From: Ecdyonurus torrentis
Taxonomy: Eukaryota; Arthropoda; Insecta; Ephemeroptera; Heptageniidae
NCBI GenBank assembly: GCA_949318235.1
Contig: CASGGR010000034.1
Location: 3,053,501-3,117,500, forward strand
Length of the DNA: 64,000 nucleotides
Reading direction: 5' to 3'
How positions within the stretch are numbered: the stretch's first letter is position 1; each line of letters begins with the position of its first letter. This document shows, piece by piece, positions 11,215 to 26,606 of the stretch. The notes beneath the pieces are model-generated. The model searched no databases and had not been told where the DNA came from. It worked only from the letters and a program-made list of their open reading frames with translations. Position numbers and translations under genes: made by a program.

Positions 11215-13435
11215 TTATAGAATGATAAAAATCATACTTTTTACACGATTAAAACTAGTTTTGATGATTTCTCAAAAACTAAGAATGCTACAGACATTAA
11301 AATTAACTCAAAACATAGGTTTTTTAATTCTCTACAAAAAAGATGTCTTAAACTTTTTTGCTCCGACGCATACTTTTTAAGTTATTGACAATTTTAGTTT
11401 TCACTTATCATGTAGCCAAACCAAGTCATGAAACAAAGTTTCTATTTCAAGAACCAAATGTTATTGAATCATAAAAATCATACTTTTTACACGATTAAAA
11501 CTAGTTTTGATGATTTCTCCAAAACTAAGAATGCTACAGACATCCATTTTAACTTATAACATAGGTTTTTTAATTCTTTACAAAAAAGATGTCTTGAACT
11601 TTTTTGCTCCGACGCAAAGTTTTTGGGTTATTGACAATTTTAGTTTTTACTCATCATGTAGCCAAACTAAGTCATGAAACAAAGTTTCTATTTCAAGAAC
11701 CAAATGTTATAGAATGATAAAAATCATACTTTTTACACGATTAAAACTAGTTTTGATGATTTCTCAAAAACTAAGAATGCTACAGACATTAAATTTGACT
11801 CAAAACATAGGTTTTTCAATTCTCTACAAAAAAGATGTCTTGAACTTTTTTGCTCCGACGCATAGTTTTTGGGTTATTGACAATTTTAGTTTTTACTCAT
11901 CATGTAGCCAAACTAAGTCATGAAACAAAGTTTCTATTTCAAGAACCAAATGTTATTGAATGATAAAAATCATACTTTTTACACGATTAAAACTAGTTTT
12001 GATGATTTCTCAAAAACTAAGAATGCTACAGACATTAAATTTGACTCAAAACATAGGTTTTTTAATTCTCTACAAAAAAGATGACTTAAACTTTTTTGCT
12101 CCGACGCATACTTTTTAGGTTATTGACAATTTTAGTTTTCACTTATCATGTAGCTAAACCAAGTCATGAAACAAAGTTTCTATTTCAAGAACCAAATGTT
12201 ATTGAATGATAAAAATCATACTTTTTACACGATTAAAACTAGTTTTGATGATTTCTCCAAATATAAGAATGCTACAGACATCCATTTTAACTTATAACAT
12301 AGGTTTTTCAATTCTCTACAAAAAAGATGTCTTGAACTTTTTTGCTCCGACGCATAGTTTTTGGGTTATTGACAATTTTAGTTTTTACTCATCATGTAGC
12401 CAAACTAAGTCATGAAACAAAGTTTCTATTTCAAGAACCAAATGTTATTGAATGATAAAAATCATACTTTTTACACGATTAAAATTATTTTTGATGATTT
12501 CTCAAAAACTAAGAATGCTACAGACATTAAATTTAACTTATAACATAGGGTTTTCAATTCTCTACAAAAAAGATGTCTTGAGCTTTTTTGCTCCGACGCA
12601 TAGTTTTTGGGTTATTGACAATTTTAGTTTTCACTCATCATGTAGCCAAACCAAGTCATGAAACAAAGTTTCTATTTCAAGAACCAAATGTTATTGAATG
12701 ATAAAAATCATACTTTTTACACGATTAAAACTAGTTTTGATGATTTCTCCAAAACTAAGAATGCTACAGACATCCATTTTAACTTATAACATAGGTTTTT
12801 CAATTCTCTACAAAAATGATGTCTTGAACTTTTTTGCTCCGACGCATAGTTTTTGGGTTATTGACAATTTTAGTTTTTACTCATCATGTAGCCAAACTAA
12901 GTCATGAAACAAAGTTTCTATTTCAAGAACCAAATGTTATAGAATGATAAAAATCATACTTTTTACACGATTAAAACTAGTTTTGATGATTTCTCAAAAA
13001 CTAAGAATGCTACAGACATTAAATTTAACTCAAAACATAGGTTTTTTAATTCTCTACAAAAAAGATGTCTTAAACTTTTTTGCTCCGACGCATACTTTTT
13101 AAGTTATTGACAATTTTAGTTTTCACTTATCATGTAGCCAAACCAAGTCATGAAACAAAGTTTCTATTTCAAGAACCAAATGTTATTGAATCATAAAAAT
13201 CATACTTTTTACACGATTAAAACTAGTTTTGATGATTTCTCCAAAACTAAGAATGCTACAGACATCCATTTTAACTTATAACATAGGTTTTTTAATTCTT
13301 TACAAAAAAGATGTCTTGAACTTTTTTGCTCCGACGCAAAGTTTTTGGGTTATTGACAATTTTAGTTTTTACTCATCATGTAGCCAAACTAAGTCATGAA
13401 ACAAAGTTTCTATTTCAAGAACCAAATGTTATAGA
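10730..13435 (+). repeat. Partial 7-unit repeat (1722 bp): D K M' Q
   Basis: Units D K M' Q at 10730-11713 recur at 12452-13435, offset 1722 bp; between them stand C S F. Small private changes separate the copies: attaaaattaac at 11294-11305 versus attaaatttaac, and gagctttt at 12580 versus gaactttt. This stretch introduces the S family (gatgacttaaac, first at 12081) that dominates the next 32 kb. Confidence 0.75.
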
Positions 13436-16400
13436 ATGATAAAAATCATACTTTTTACACGATTAAAATTAGTTTTGATGATTTCTCAAAAACTAAGAAT
13501 GCTACAGATATTAAATTTAACTCAAAACATAGGTTTTTCAATTCTCTACAAAAAAGATGTCTTGAACTTTTTTGCTCCGACGCATAGTTTTTGGGTTATT
13601 GACAATTTTAGTTTTTACTCATCATGTAGCCAAACTAAGTCATGAAACAAAGTTTCTATTTCAAGAACCAAATGTTATTGAATGATAAAAATCATACTTT
13701 TTACACGATTAAAACTAGTTTTGATGATTTCTCCAAAACTAAGAATGCTACAGACATCCATTTTAACTTATAACATAGGTTTTTCAATTCTCTACAAAAA
13801 AGATGTCTTGAACTTTTTTGCTCCGACGCATAGTTTTTGGGTTATTGACAATTTTAGTTTTTACTCATCATGTAGCCAAACTAAGTCATGAAACAAAGTT
13901 TCTATTTCAAGAACCAAATGTTATAGAATGATAAAAATCATACTTTTTACACGATTAAAACTAGTTTTGATGATTTCTCAAAAACTAAGAATGCTACAGA
14001 CATTAAATTTGACTCAAAACATAGGTTTTTCAATTCTCTACAAAAAAGATGTCTTGAACTTTTTTGCTCCGACGCATAGTTTTTGGGTTATTGACAATTT
14101 TAGTTTTTACTCATCATGTAGCCAAACTAAGTCATGAAACAAAGTTTCTATTTCAAGAACCAAATGTTATTGAATGATAAAAATCATACTTTTTACACGA
14201 TTAAAACTAGTTTTGATGATTTCTCAAAAACTAAGAATGCTACAGACATTAAATTTGACTCAAAACATAGGTTTTTTAATTCTCTACAAAAAAGATGACT
14301 TAAACTTTTTTGCTCCGACGCATACTTTTTAGGTTATTGACAATTTTAGTTTTCACTTATCATGTAGCTAAACCAAGTCATGAAACAAAGTTTCTATTTC
14401 AAGAACCAAATGTTATTGAATGATAAAAATCATACTTTTTACACGATTAAAACTAGTTTTGATGATTTCTCCAAATATAAGAATGCTACAGACATCCATT
14501 TTAACTTATAACATAGGTTTTTTAATTCTTTACAAAAAAGATGTCTTGAACTTTTTTGCTCCGACGCAAAGTTTTTGGGTTATTGACAATTTTAGTTTTT
14601 ACTCATCATGTAGCCAAACTAAGTCATGAAACAAAGTTTCTATTTCAAGAACCAAATGTTATAGAATGATAAAAATCATACTTTTTACACGATTAAAATT
14701 AGTTTTGATGATTTCTCAAAAACTAAGAATGCTACAGATATTAAATTTGACTCAAAACATAGGTTTTTCAATTCTCTACAAAAAAGATGTCTTGAACTTT
14801 TTTGCTCCGACGCATAGTTTTTGGGTTATTGACAATTTTAGTTTTTACTCATCATGTAGCCAAACTAAGTCATGAAACAAAGTTTCTATTTCAAGAACCA
14901 AATGTTATTGAATGATAAAAATCATACTTTTTACACGATTAAAACTAGTTTTGATGATTTCTCAAAAACTAAGAATGCTACAGACATTAAATTTGACTCA
15001 AAACATAGGTTTTTTAATTCTCTACAAAAAAGATGACTTAAACTTTTTTGCTCCGACGCATACTTTTTAGGTTATTGACAATTTTAGTTTTCACTTATCA
15101 TGTAGCTAAACCAAGTCATGAAACAAAGTTTCTATTTCAAGAACCAAATGTTATTGAATGATAAAAATCATACTTTTTACACGATTAAAACTAGTTTTGA
15201 TGATTTCTCCAAATATAAGAATGCTACAGACATCCATTTTAACTTATAACATAGGTTTTTCAATTCTCTACAAAAAAGATGTCTTGAACTTTTTTGCTCC
15301 GACGCATAGTTTTTGGGTTATTGACAATTTTAGTTTTTACTCATCATGTAGCCAAACTAAGTCATGAAACAAAGTTTCTATTTCAAGAACCAAATGTTAT
15401 TGAATGATAAAAATCATACTTTTTACACGATTAAAATTATTTTTGATGATTTCTCAAAAACTAAGAATGCTACAGACATTAAATTTGACTCAAAACATAG
15501 GTTTTTTAATTCTCTACAAAAAAGATGACTTAAACTTTTTTGCTCCGACGCATACTTTTTAGGTTATTGACAATTTTAGTTTTCACTTATCATGTAGCTA
15601 AACCAAGTCATGAAACAAAGTTTCTATTTCAAGAACCAAATGTTATTGAATGATAAAAATCATACTTTTTACACGATTAAAACTAGTTTTGATGATTTCT
15701 CCAAATATAAGAATGCTACAGACATCCATTTTAACTTATAACATAGGTTTTTTAATTCTTTACAAAAAAGATGTCTTGAACTTTTTTGCTCCGACGCATA
15801 GTTTTTGGGTTATTGACAATTTTAGTTTTTACTCATCATGTAGCCAAACTAAGTCATGAAACAAAGTTTCTATTTCAAGAACCAAATGTTATTGAATGAT
15901 AAAAATCATACTTTTTACACGATTAAAACTAGTTTTGATGATTTCTCAAAAACTAAGAATGCTACAGACATTAAATTTGACTCAAAACATAGGTTTTTTA
16001 ATTCTCTACAAAAAAGATGTCTTAAACTTTTTTGCTCCGACGCATACTTTTTAAGTTATTGACAATTTTAGTTTTCACTTATCATGTAGCCAAACCAAGT
16101 CATGAAACAAAGTTTCTATTTCAAGAACCAAATGTTATTGAATCATAAAAATCATACTTTTTACACGATTAAAACTAGTTTTGATGATTTCTCCAAAACT
16201 AAGAATGCTACAGACATCCATTTTAACTTATAACATAGGTTTTTTAATTCTTTACAAAAAAGATGTCTTGAACTTTTTTGCTCCGACGCAAAGTTTTTGG
16301 GTTATTGACAATTTTAGTTTTTACTCATCATGTAGCCAAACTAAGTCATGAAACAAAGTTTCTATTTCAAGAACCAAATGTTATAGAATGATAAAAATCA

Positions 16401-19400
16401 TACTTTTTACACGATTAAAATTAGTTTTGATGATTTCTCAAAAACTAAGAATGCTACAGATATTAAATTTAACTCAAAACATAGGTTTTTCAATTCTCTA
16501 CAAAAAAGATGTCTTGAACTTTTTTGCTCCGACGCATAGTTTTTGGGTTATTGACAATTTTAGTTTTTACTCATCATGTAGCCAAACTAAGTCATGAAAC
16601 AAAGTTTCTATTTCAAGAACCAAATGTTATTGAATGATAAAAATCATACTTTTTACACGATTAAAACTAGTTTTGATGATTTCTCCAAAACTAAGAATGC
16701 TACAGACATCCATTTTAACTTATAACATAGGTTTTTCAATTCTCTACAAAAAAGATGTCTTGAACTTTTTTGCTCCGACGCATAGTTTTTGGGTTATTGA
16801 CAATTTTAGTTTTTACTCATCATGTAGCCAAACTAAGTCATGAAACAAAGTTTCTATTTCAAGAACCAAATGTTATAGAATGATAAAAATCATACTTTTT
16901 ACACGATTAAAACTAGTTTTGATGATTTCTCAAAAACTAAGAATGCTACAGACATTAAATTTGACTCAAAACATAGGTTTTTCAATTCTCTACAAAAAAG
17001 ATGTCTTGAACTTTTTTGCTCCGACGCATAGTTTTTGGGTTATTGACAATTTTAGTTTTTACTCATCATGTAGCCAAACTAAGTCATGAAACAAAGTTTC
17101 TATTTCAAGAACCAAATGTTATTGAATGATAAAAATCATACTTTTTACACGATTAAAACTAGTTTTGATGATTTCTCAAAAACTAAGAATGCTACAGACA
17201 TTAAATTTGACTCAAAACATAGGTTTTTTAATTCTCTACAAAAAAGATGACTTAAACTTTTTTGCTCCGACGCATACTTTTTAGGTTATTGACAATTTTA
17301 GTTTTCACTTATCATGTAGCTAAACCAAGTCATGAAACAAAGTTTCTATTTCAAGAACCAAATGTTATTGAATGATAAAAATCATACTTTTTACACGATT
17401 AAAACTAGTTTTGATGATTTCTCCAAATATAAGAATGCTACAGACATCCATTTTAACTAATAACATAGGTTTTTTAATTCTTTACAAAAAAGATGTCTTG
17501 AACTTTTTTGCTCCGACGCAAAGTTTTTGGGTTATTGACAATTTTAGTTTTTACTCATCATGTAGCCAAACTAAGTCATGAAACAAAGTTTCTATTTCAA
17601 GAACCAAATGTTATAGAATGATAAAAATCATACTTTTTACACGATTAAAATTAGTTTTGATGATTTCTCAAAAACTAAGAATGCTACAGATATTAAATTT
17701 GACTCAAAACATAGGTTTTTCAATTCTCTACAAAAAAGATGTCTTGAACTTTTTTGCTCCGACGCATAGTTTTTGGGTTATTGACAATTTTAGTTTTTAC
17801 TCATCATGTAGCCAAACTAAGTCATGAAACAAAGTTTCTATTTCAAGAACCAAATGTTATTGAATGATAAAAATCATACTTTTTACACGATTAAAACTAG
17901 TTTTGATGATTTCTCAAAAACTAAGAATGCTACAGACATTAAATTTGACTCAAAACATAGGTTTTTTAATTCTCTACAAAAAAGATGACTTAAACTTTTT
18001 TGCTCCGACGCATACTTTTTAGGTTATTGACAATTTTAGTTTTCACTTATCATGTAGCTAAACCAAGTCATGAAACAAAGTTTCTATTTCAAGAACCAAA
18101 TGTTATTGAATGATAAAAATCATACTTTTTACACGATTAAAACTAGTTTTGATGATTTCTCCAAATATAAGAATGCTACAGACATCCATTTTAACTTATA
18201 ACATAGGTTTTTCAATTCTCTACAAAAAAGATGTCTTGAACTTTTTTGCTCCGACGCATAGTTTTTGGGTTATTGACAATTTTAGTTTTTACTCATCATG
18301 TAGCCAAACTAAGTCATGAAACAAAGTTTCTATTTCAAGAACCAAATGTTATTGAATGATAAAAATCATACTTTTTACACGATTAAAATTATTTTTGATG
18401 ATTTCTCAAAAACTAAGAATGCTACAGACATTAAATTTAACTTATAACATAGGGTTTTCAATTCTCTACAAAAAAGATGTCTTGAACTTTTTTGCTCCGA
18501 CGCATAGTTTTTGGGTTATTGACAATTTTAGTTTTCACTCATCATGTAGCCAAACCAAGTCATGAAACAAAGTTTCTATTTCAAGAACCAAATGTTATTG
18601 AATGATAAAAATCATACTTTTTACACGATTAAAACTAGTTTTGATGATTTCTCCAAAACTAAGAATGCTACAGATATTAAATTTGACTCAAAACATAGGT
18701 TTTTCAATTCTCTACAAAAAAGATGTCTTGAACTTTTTTGCTCCGACGCATAGTTTTTGGGTTATTGACAATTTTAGTTTTTACTCATCATGTAGCCAAA
18801 CTAAGTCATGAAACAAAGTTTCTATTTCAAGAACCAAATGTTATTGAATGATAAAAATCATACTTTTTACACGATTAAAACTAGTTTTGATGATTTCTCA
18901 AAAACTAAGAATGCTACAGACATTAAATTTGACTCAAAACATAGGTTTTTTAATTCTCTACAAAAAAGATGTCTTAAACTTTTTTGCTCCGACGCATACT
19001 TTTTAAGTTATTGACAATTTTAGTTTTCACTTATCATGTAGCCAAACCAAGTCATGAAACAAAGTTTCTATTTCAAGAACCAAATGTTATTGAATCATAA
19101 AAATCATACTTTTTACACGATTAAAACTAGTTTTGATGATTTCTCCAAAACTAAGAATGCTACAGACATCCATTTTAACTTATAACATAGGTTTTTTAAT
19201 TCTTTACAAAAAAGATGTCTTGAACTTTTTTGCTCCGACGCAAAGTTTTTGGGTTATTGACAATTTTAGTTTTTACTCATCATGTAGCCAAACTAAGTCA
19301 TGAAACAAAGTTTCTATTTCAAGAACCAAATGTTATAGAATGATAAAAATCATACTTTTTACACGATTAAAATTAGTTTTGATGATTTCTCAAAAACTAA

Positions 19401-21650
19401 GAATGCTACAGATATTAAATTTAACTCAAAACATAGGTTTTTCAATTCTCTACAAAAAAGATGTCTTGAACTTTTTTGCTCCGACGCATAGTTTTTGGGT
19501 TATTGACAATTTTAGTTTTTACTCATCATGTAGCCAAACTAAGTCATGAAACAAAGTTTCTATTTCAAGAACCAAATGTTATAGAATGATAAAAATCATA
19601 CTTTTTACACGATTAAAACTAGTTTTGATGATTTCTCAAAAACTAAGAATGCTACAGACATTAAATTTGACTCAAAACATAGGTTTTTCAATTCTCTACA
19701 AAAAAGATGTCTTGAACTTTTTTGCTCCGACGCATAGTTTTTGGGTTATTGACAATTTTAGTTTTTACTCATCATGTAGCCAAACTAAGTCATGAAACAA
19801 AGTTTCTATTTCAAGAACCAAATGTTATTGAATGATAAAAATCATACTTTTTACACGATTAAAACTAGTTTTGATGATTTCTCAAAAACTAAGAATGCTA
19901 CAGACATTAAATTTGACTCAAAACATAGGTTTTTTAATTCTCTACAAAAAAGATGACTTAAACTTTTTTGCTCCGACGCATACTTTTTAGGTTATTGACA
20001 ATTTTAGTTTTCACTTATCATGTAGCTAAACCAAGTCATGAAACAAAGTTTCTATTTCAAGAACCAAATGTTATTGAATGATAAAAATCATACTTTTTAC
20101 ACGATTAAAACTAGTTTTGATGATTTCTCCAAATATAAGAATGCTACAGACATCCATTTTAACTTATAACATAGGTTTTTTAATTCTTTACAAAAAAGAT
20201 GTCTTGAACTTTTTTGCTCCGACGCAAAGTTTTTGGGTTATTGACAATTTTAGTTTTTACTCATCATGTAGCCAAACTAAGTCATGAAACAAAGTTTCTA
20301 TTTCAAGAACCAAATGTTATAGAATGATAAAAATCATACTTTTTACACGATTAAAATTAGTTTTGATGATTTCTCAAAAACTAAGAATGCTACAGATATT
20401 AAATTTGACTCAAAACATAGGTTTTTCAATTCTCTACAAAAAAGATGTCTTGAACTTTTTTGCTCCGACGCATAGTTTTTGGGTTATTGACAATTTTAGT
20501 TTTTACTCATCATGTAGCCAAACTAAGTCATGAAACAAAGTTTCTATTTCAAGAACCAAATGTTATTGAATGATAAAAATCATACTTTTTACACGATTAA
20601 AACTAGTTTTGATGATTTCTCAAAAACTAAGAATGCTACAGACATTAAATTTGACTCAAAACATAGGTTTTTTAATTCTCTACAAAAAAGATGACTTAAA
20701 CTTTTTTGCTCCGACGCATACTTTTTAGGTTATTGACAATTTTAGTTTTCACTTATCATGTAGCTAAACCAAGTCATGAAACAAAGTTTCTATTTCAAGA
20801 ACCAAATGTTATTGAATGATAAAAATCATACTTTTTACACGATTAAAACTAGTTTTGATGATTTCTCCAAATATAAGAATGCTACAGACATCCATTTTAA
20901 CTTATAACATAGGTTTTTCAATTCTCTACAAAAAAGATGTCTTGAACTTTTTTGCTCCGACGCATAGTTTTTGGGTTATTGACAATTTTAGTTTTTACTC
21001 ATCATGTAGCCAAACTAAGTCATGAAACAAAGTTTCTATTTCAAGAACCAAATGTTATTGAATGATAAAAATCATACTTTTTACACGATTAAAATTATTT
21101 TTGATGATTTCTCAAAAACTAAGAATGCTACAGACATTAAATTTAACTTATAACATAGGGTTTTCAATTCTCTACAAAAAAGATGTCTTGAACTTTTTTG
21201 CTCCGACGCATAGTTTTTGGGTTATTGACAATTTTAGTTTTCACTCATCATGTAGCCAAACCAAGTCATGAAACAAAGTTTCTATTTCAAGAACCAAATG
21301 TTATTGAATGATAAAAATCATACTTTTTACACGATTAAAACTAGTTTTGATGATTTCTCCAAAACTAAGAATGCTACAGATATTAAATTTGACTCAAAAC
21401 ATAGGGTTTTCAATTCTCTACAAAAAAGATGTCTTGAACTTTTTTGCTCCGACGCATAGTTTTTGGGTTATTGACAATTTTAGTTTTTACTCATCATGTA
21501 GCCAAACTAAGTCATGAAACAAAGTTTCTATTTCAAGAACCAAATGTTATTGAATGATAAAAATCATACTTTTTACACGATTAAAACTAGTTTTGATGAT
21601 TTCTCAAAAACTAAGAATGCTACAGACATTAAATTTGACTCAAAACATAG
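13190..21650 (+). repeat. 12-unit higher-order repeat (2952 bp), about three copies
   Basis: Q A B C S FL A S F D-type F-type M spans 13190-16141 and is repeated at 16142-19093. A third copy, 19094 to about 21650, lacks the B unit and is therefore 11 units (2706 bp). Copies differ in the D-type and following units (15404-15895 versus 18356-18847), where hybrids are seen: the copy-1 D-type unit turns into S sequence, whereas in copies 2 and 3 the unit after D joins a B-like left part to an A/C-like right part. The unit at 17372 has a private aactaataac change. Confidence 0.82.
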
Positions 21651-24013
21651 GTTTTTTAATTCTCTACAAAAAAGATGACTTAAACTTTTTTGCTCCGACG
21701 CATACTTTTTAGGTTATTGACAATTTTAGTTTTCACTTATCATGTAGCTAAACCAAGTCATGAAACAAAGTTTCTATTTCAAGAACCAAATGTTATTGAA
21801 TGATAAAAATCATACTTTTTACACGATTAAAACTAGTTTTGATGATTTCTCCAAATATAAGAATGCTACAGACATCCATTTTAACTTATAACATAGGGTT
21901 TTCAATTCTCTACAAAAAAGATGTCTTGAACTTTTTTGCTCCGACGCATAGTTTTTGGGTTATTGACAATTTTAGTTTTCACTCATCATGTAGCCAAACC
22001 AAGTCATGAAACAAAGTTTCTATTTCAAGAACCAAATGTTATTGAATGATAAAAATCATACTTTTTACACGATTAAAACTAGTTTTGATGATTTCTCCAA
22101 AACTAAGAATGCTACAGACATCCATTTTAACTTATAACATAGGTTTTTCAATTCTCTACAAAAATGATGTCTTGAACTTTTTTGCTCCGACGCATAGTTT
22201 TTGGGTTATTGACAATTTTAGTTTTTACTCATCATGTAGCCAAACTAAGTCATGAAACAAAGTTTCTATTTCAAGAACCAAATGTTATAGAATGATAAAA
22301 ATCATACTTTTTACACGATTAAAACTAGTTTTGATGATTTCTCCAAAACTAAGAATGCTACAGACATCCATTTTAACTTATAACATAGGTTTTTTAATTC
22401 TTTACAAAAAAGATGTCTTGAACTTTTTTGCTCCGACGCAAAGTTTTTGGGTTATTGACAATTTTAGTTTTTACTCATCATGTAGCCAAACTAAGTCATG
22501 AAACAAAGTTTCTATTTCAAGAACCAAATGTTATAGAATGATAAAAATCATACTTTTTACACGATTAAAATTAGTTTTGATGATTTCTCAAAAACTAAGA
22601 ATGCTACAGATATTAAATTTAACTCAAAACATAGGTTTTTCAATTCTCTACAAAAAAGATGTCTTGAACTTTTTTGCTCCGACGCATAGTTTTTGGGTTA
22701 TTGACAATTTTAGTTTTTACTCATCATGTAGCCAAACTAAGTCATGAAACAAAGTTTCTATTTCAAGAACCAAATGTTATTGAATGATAAAAATCATACT
22801 TTTTACACGATTAAAACTAGTTTTGATGATTTCTCCAAAACTAAGAATGCTACAGACATCCATTTTAACTTATAACATAGGTTTTTCAATTCTCTACAAA
22901 AAAGATGTCTTGAACTTTTTTGCTCCGACGCATAGTTTTTGGGTTATTGACAATTTTAGTTTTTACTCATCATGTAGCCAAACTAAGTCATGAAACAAAG
23001 TTTCTATTTCAAGAACCAAATGTTATAGAATGATAAAAATCATACTTTTTACACGATTAAAACTAGTTTTGATGATTTCTCAAAAACTAAGAATGCTACA
23101 GACATTAAATTTGACTCAAAACATAGGTTTTTCAATTCTCTACAAAAAAGATGTCTTGAACTTTTTTGCTCCGACGCATAGTTTTTGGGTTATTGACAAT
23201 TTTAGTTTTTACTCATCATGTAGCCAAACTAAGTCATGAAACAAAGTTTCTATTTCAAGAACCAAATGTTATTGAATGATAAAAATCATACTTTTTACAC
23301 GATTAAAACTAGTTTTGATGATTTCTCAAAAACTAAGAATGCTACAGACATTAAATTTGACTCAAAACATAGGTTTTTTAATTCTCTACAAAAAAGATGA
23401 CTTAAACTTTTTTGCTCCGACGCATACTTTTTAGGTTATTGACAATTTTAGTTTTCACTTATCATGTAGCTAAACCAAGTCATGAAACAAAGTTTCTATT
23501 TCAAGAACCAAATGTTATTGAATGATAAAAATCATACTTTTTACACGATTAAAACTAGTTTTGATGATTTCTCCAAATATAAGAATGCTACAGACATCCA
23601 TTTTAACTTATAACATAGGTTTTTTAATTCTTTACAAAAAAGATGTCTTGAACTTTTTTGCTCCGACGCAAAGTTTTTGGGTTATTGACAATTTTAGTTT
23701 TTACTCATCATGTAGCCAAACTAAGTCATGAAACAAAGTTTCTATTTCAAGAACCAAATGTTATAGAATGATAAAAATCATACTTTTTACACGATTAAAA
23801 TTAGTTTTGATGATTTCTCAAAAACTAAGAATGCTACAGATATTAAATTTAACTCAAAACATAGGTTTTTCAATTCTCTACAAAAAAGATGTCTTGAACT
23901 TTTTTGCTCCGACGCATAGTTTTTGGGTTATTGACAATTTTAGTTTTTACTCATCATGTAGCCAAACTAAGTCATGAAACAAAGTTTCTATTTCAAGAAC
24001 CAAATGTTATTGA

Positions 24014-26473
24014 ATGATAAAAATCATACTTTTTACACGATTAAAACTAGTTTTGATGATTTCTCCAAAACTAAGAATGCTACAGACATCCATTTTAACT
24101 TATAACATAGGTTTTTCAATTCTCTACAAAAAAGATGTCTTGAACTTTTTTGCTCCGACGCATAGTTTTTGGGTTATTGACAATTTTAGTTTTTACTCAT
24201 CATGTAGCCAAACTAAGTCATGAAACAAAGTTTCTATTTCAAGAACCAAATGTTATTGAATGATAAAAATCATACTTTTTACACGATTAAAACTAGTTTT
24301 GATGATTTCTCCAAAACTAAGAATGCTACAGACATCCATTTTAACTTATAACATAGGTTTTTCAATTCTCTACAAAAAAGATGTCTTGAACTTTTTTGCT
24401 CCGACGCATAGTTTTTGGGTTATTGACAATTTTAGTTTTTACTCATCATGTAGCCAAACTAAGTCATGAAACAAAGTTTCTATTTCAAGAACCAAATGTT
24501 ATAGAATGATAAAAATCATACTTTTTACACGATTAAAACTAGTTTTGATGATTTCTCAAAAACTAAGAATGCTACAGACATTAAATTTGACTCAAAACAT
24601 AGGTTTTTCAATTCTCTACAAAAAAGATGTCTTGAACTTTTTTGCTCCGACGCATAGTTTTTGGGTTATTGACAATTTTAGTTTTTACTCATCATGTAGC
24701 CAAACTAAGTCATGAAACAAAGTTTCTATTTCAAGAACCAAATGTTATTGAATGATAAAAATCATACTTTTTACACGATTAAAACTAGTTTTGATGATTT
24801 CTCAAAAACTAAGAATGCTACAGACATTAAATTTGACTCAAAACATAGGTTTTTTAATTCTCTACAAAAAAGATGACTTAAACTTTTTTGCTCCGACGCA
24901 TACTTTTTAGGTTATTGACAATTTTAGTTTTCACTTATCATGTAGCTAAACCAAGTCATGAAACAAAGTTTCTATTTCAAGAACCAAATGTTATTGAATG
25001 ATAAAAATCATACTTTTTACACGATTAAAACTAGTTTTGATGATTTCTCCAAATATAAGAATGCTACAGACATCCATTTTAACTTATAACATAGGTTTTT
25101 CAATTCTCTACAAAAAAGATGTCTTGAACTTTTTTGCTCCGACGCATAGTTTTTGGGTTATTGACAATTTTAGTTTTTACTCATCATGTAGCCAAACTAA
25201 GTCATGAAACAAAGTTTCTATTTCAAGAACCAAATGTTATTGAATGATAAAAATCATACTTTTTACACGATTAAAACTAGTTTTGATGATTTCTCCAAAA
25301 CTAAGAATGCTACAGACATCCATTTTAACTTATAACATAGGTTTTTCAATTCTCTACAAAAAAGATGTCTTGAACTTTTTTGCTCCGACGCATAGTTTTT
25401 GGGTTATTGACAATTTTAGTTTTTACTCATCATGTAGCCAAACTAAGTCATGAAACAAAGTTTCTATTTCAAGAACCAAATGTTATTGAATGATAAAAAT
25501 CATACTTTTTACACGATTAAAACTAGTTTTGATGATTTCTCCAAAACTAAGAATGCTACAGACATCCATTTTAACTTATAACATAGGTTTTTCAATTCTC
25601 TACAAAAAAGATGTCTTGAACTTTTTTGCTCCGACGCATAGTTTTTGGGTTATTGACAATTTTAGTTTTTACTCATCATGTAGCCAAACTAAGTCATGAA
25701 ACAAAGTTTCTATTTCAAGAACCAAATGTTATAGAATGATAAAAATCATACTTTTTACACGATTAAAACTAGTTTTGATGATTTCTCAAAAACTAAGAAT
25801 GCTACAGACATTAAATTTGACTCAAAACATAGGTTTTTCAATTCTCTACAAAAAAGATGTCTTGAACTTTTTTGCTCCGACGCATAGTTTTTGGGTTATT
25901 GACAATTTTAGTTTTTACTCATCATGTAGCCAAACTAAGTCATGAAACAAAGTTTCTATTTCAAGAACCAAATGTTATTGAATGATAAAAATCATACTTT
26001 TTACACGATTAAAACTAGTTTTGATGATTTCTCAAAAACTAAGAATGCTACAGACATTAAATTTGACTCAAAACATAGGTTTTTTAATTCTCTACAAAAA
26101 AGATGACTTAAACTTTTTTGCTCCGACGCATACTTTTTAGGTTATTGACAATTTTAGTTTTCACTTATCATGTAGCTAAACCAAGTCATGAAACAAAGTT
26201 TCTATTTCAAGAACCAAATGTTATTGAATGATAAAAATCATACTTTTTACACGATTAAAACTAGTTTTGATGATTTCTCCAAATATAAGAATGCTACAGA
26301 CATCCATTTTAACTTATAACATAGGTTTTTCAATTCTCTACAAAAAAGATGTCTTGAACTTTTTTGCTCCGACGCATAGTTTTTGGGTTATTGACAATTT
26401 TAGTTTTTACTCATCATGTAGCCAAACTAAGTCATGAAACAAAGTTTCTATTTCAAGAACCAAATGTTATTGA
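24014..26473 (+). repeat. Nested 5-unit repeat B B C S F (1230 bp), two copies
   Basis: Units B B C S F at 24014-25243 are repeated at 25244-26473. The pair lies inside the 7.3-kb duplicate and therefore recurs at 34593-37052. In the third, rearranged version near 42 kb only one B B C S F block is present (41974-43203) before the D unit with the inserted C, so either one block was lost there or the doubled form arose later. Confidence 0.82.
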
Positions 26474-26604
26474 ATGATAAAAATCATACTTTTTACACGA
26501 TTAAAATTATTTTTGATGATTTCTCAAAAACTAAGAATGCTACAGACATTAAATTTAACTTATAACATAGGGTTTTCAATTCTCTACAAAAAAGATGTCT
26601 TGAA

Positions 26605-26606
26605 CC
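26605..26606 (+). other. Single-C insertion, 247-bp unit (1 of 3)
   Basis: The text reads tgaacctttttt where all neighbours read tgaactttttt, with the T6 tract unchanged, so one C is added next to the existing C. The unit is of family D and is followed by a K unit with aaaactcat. It is one of only three length changes in the window. Confidence 0.9.
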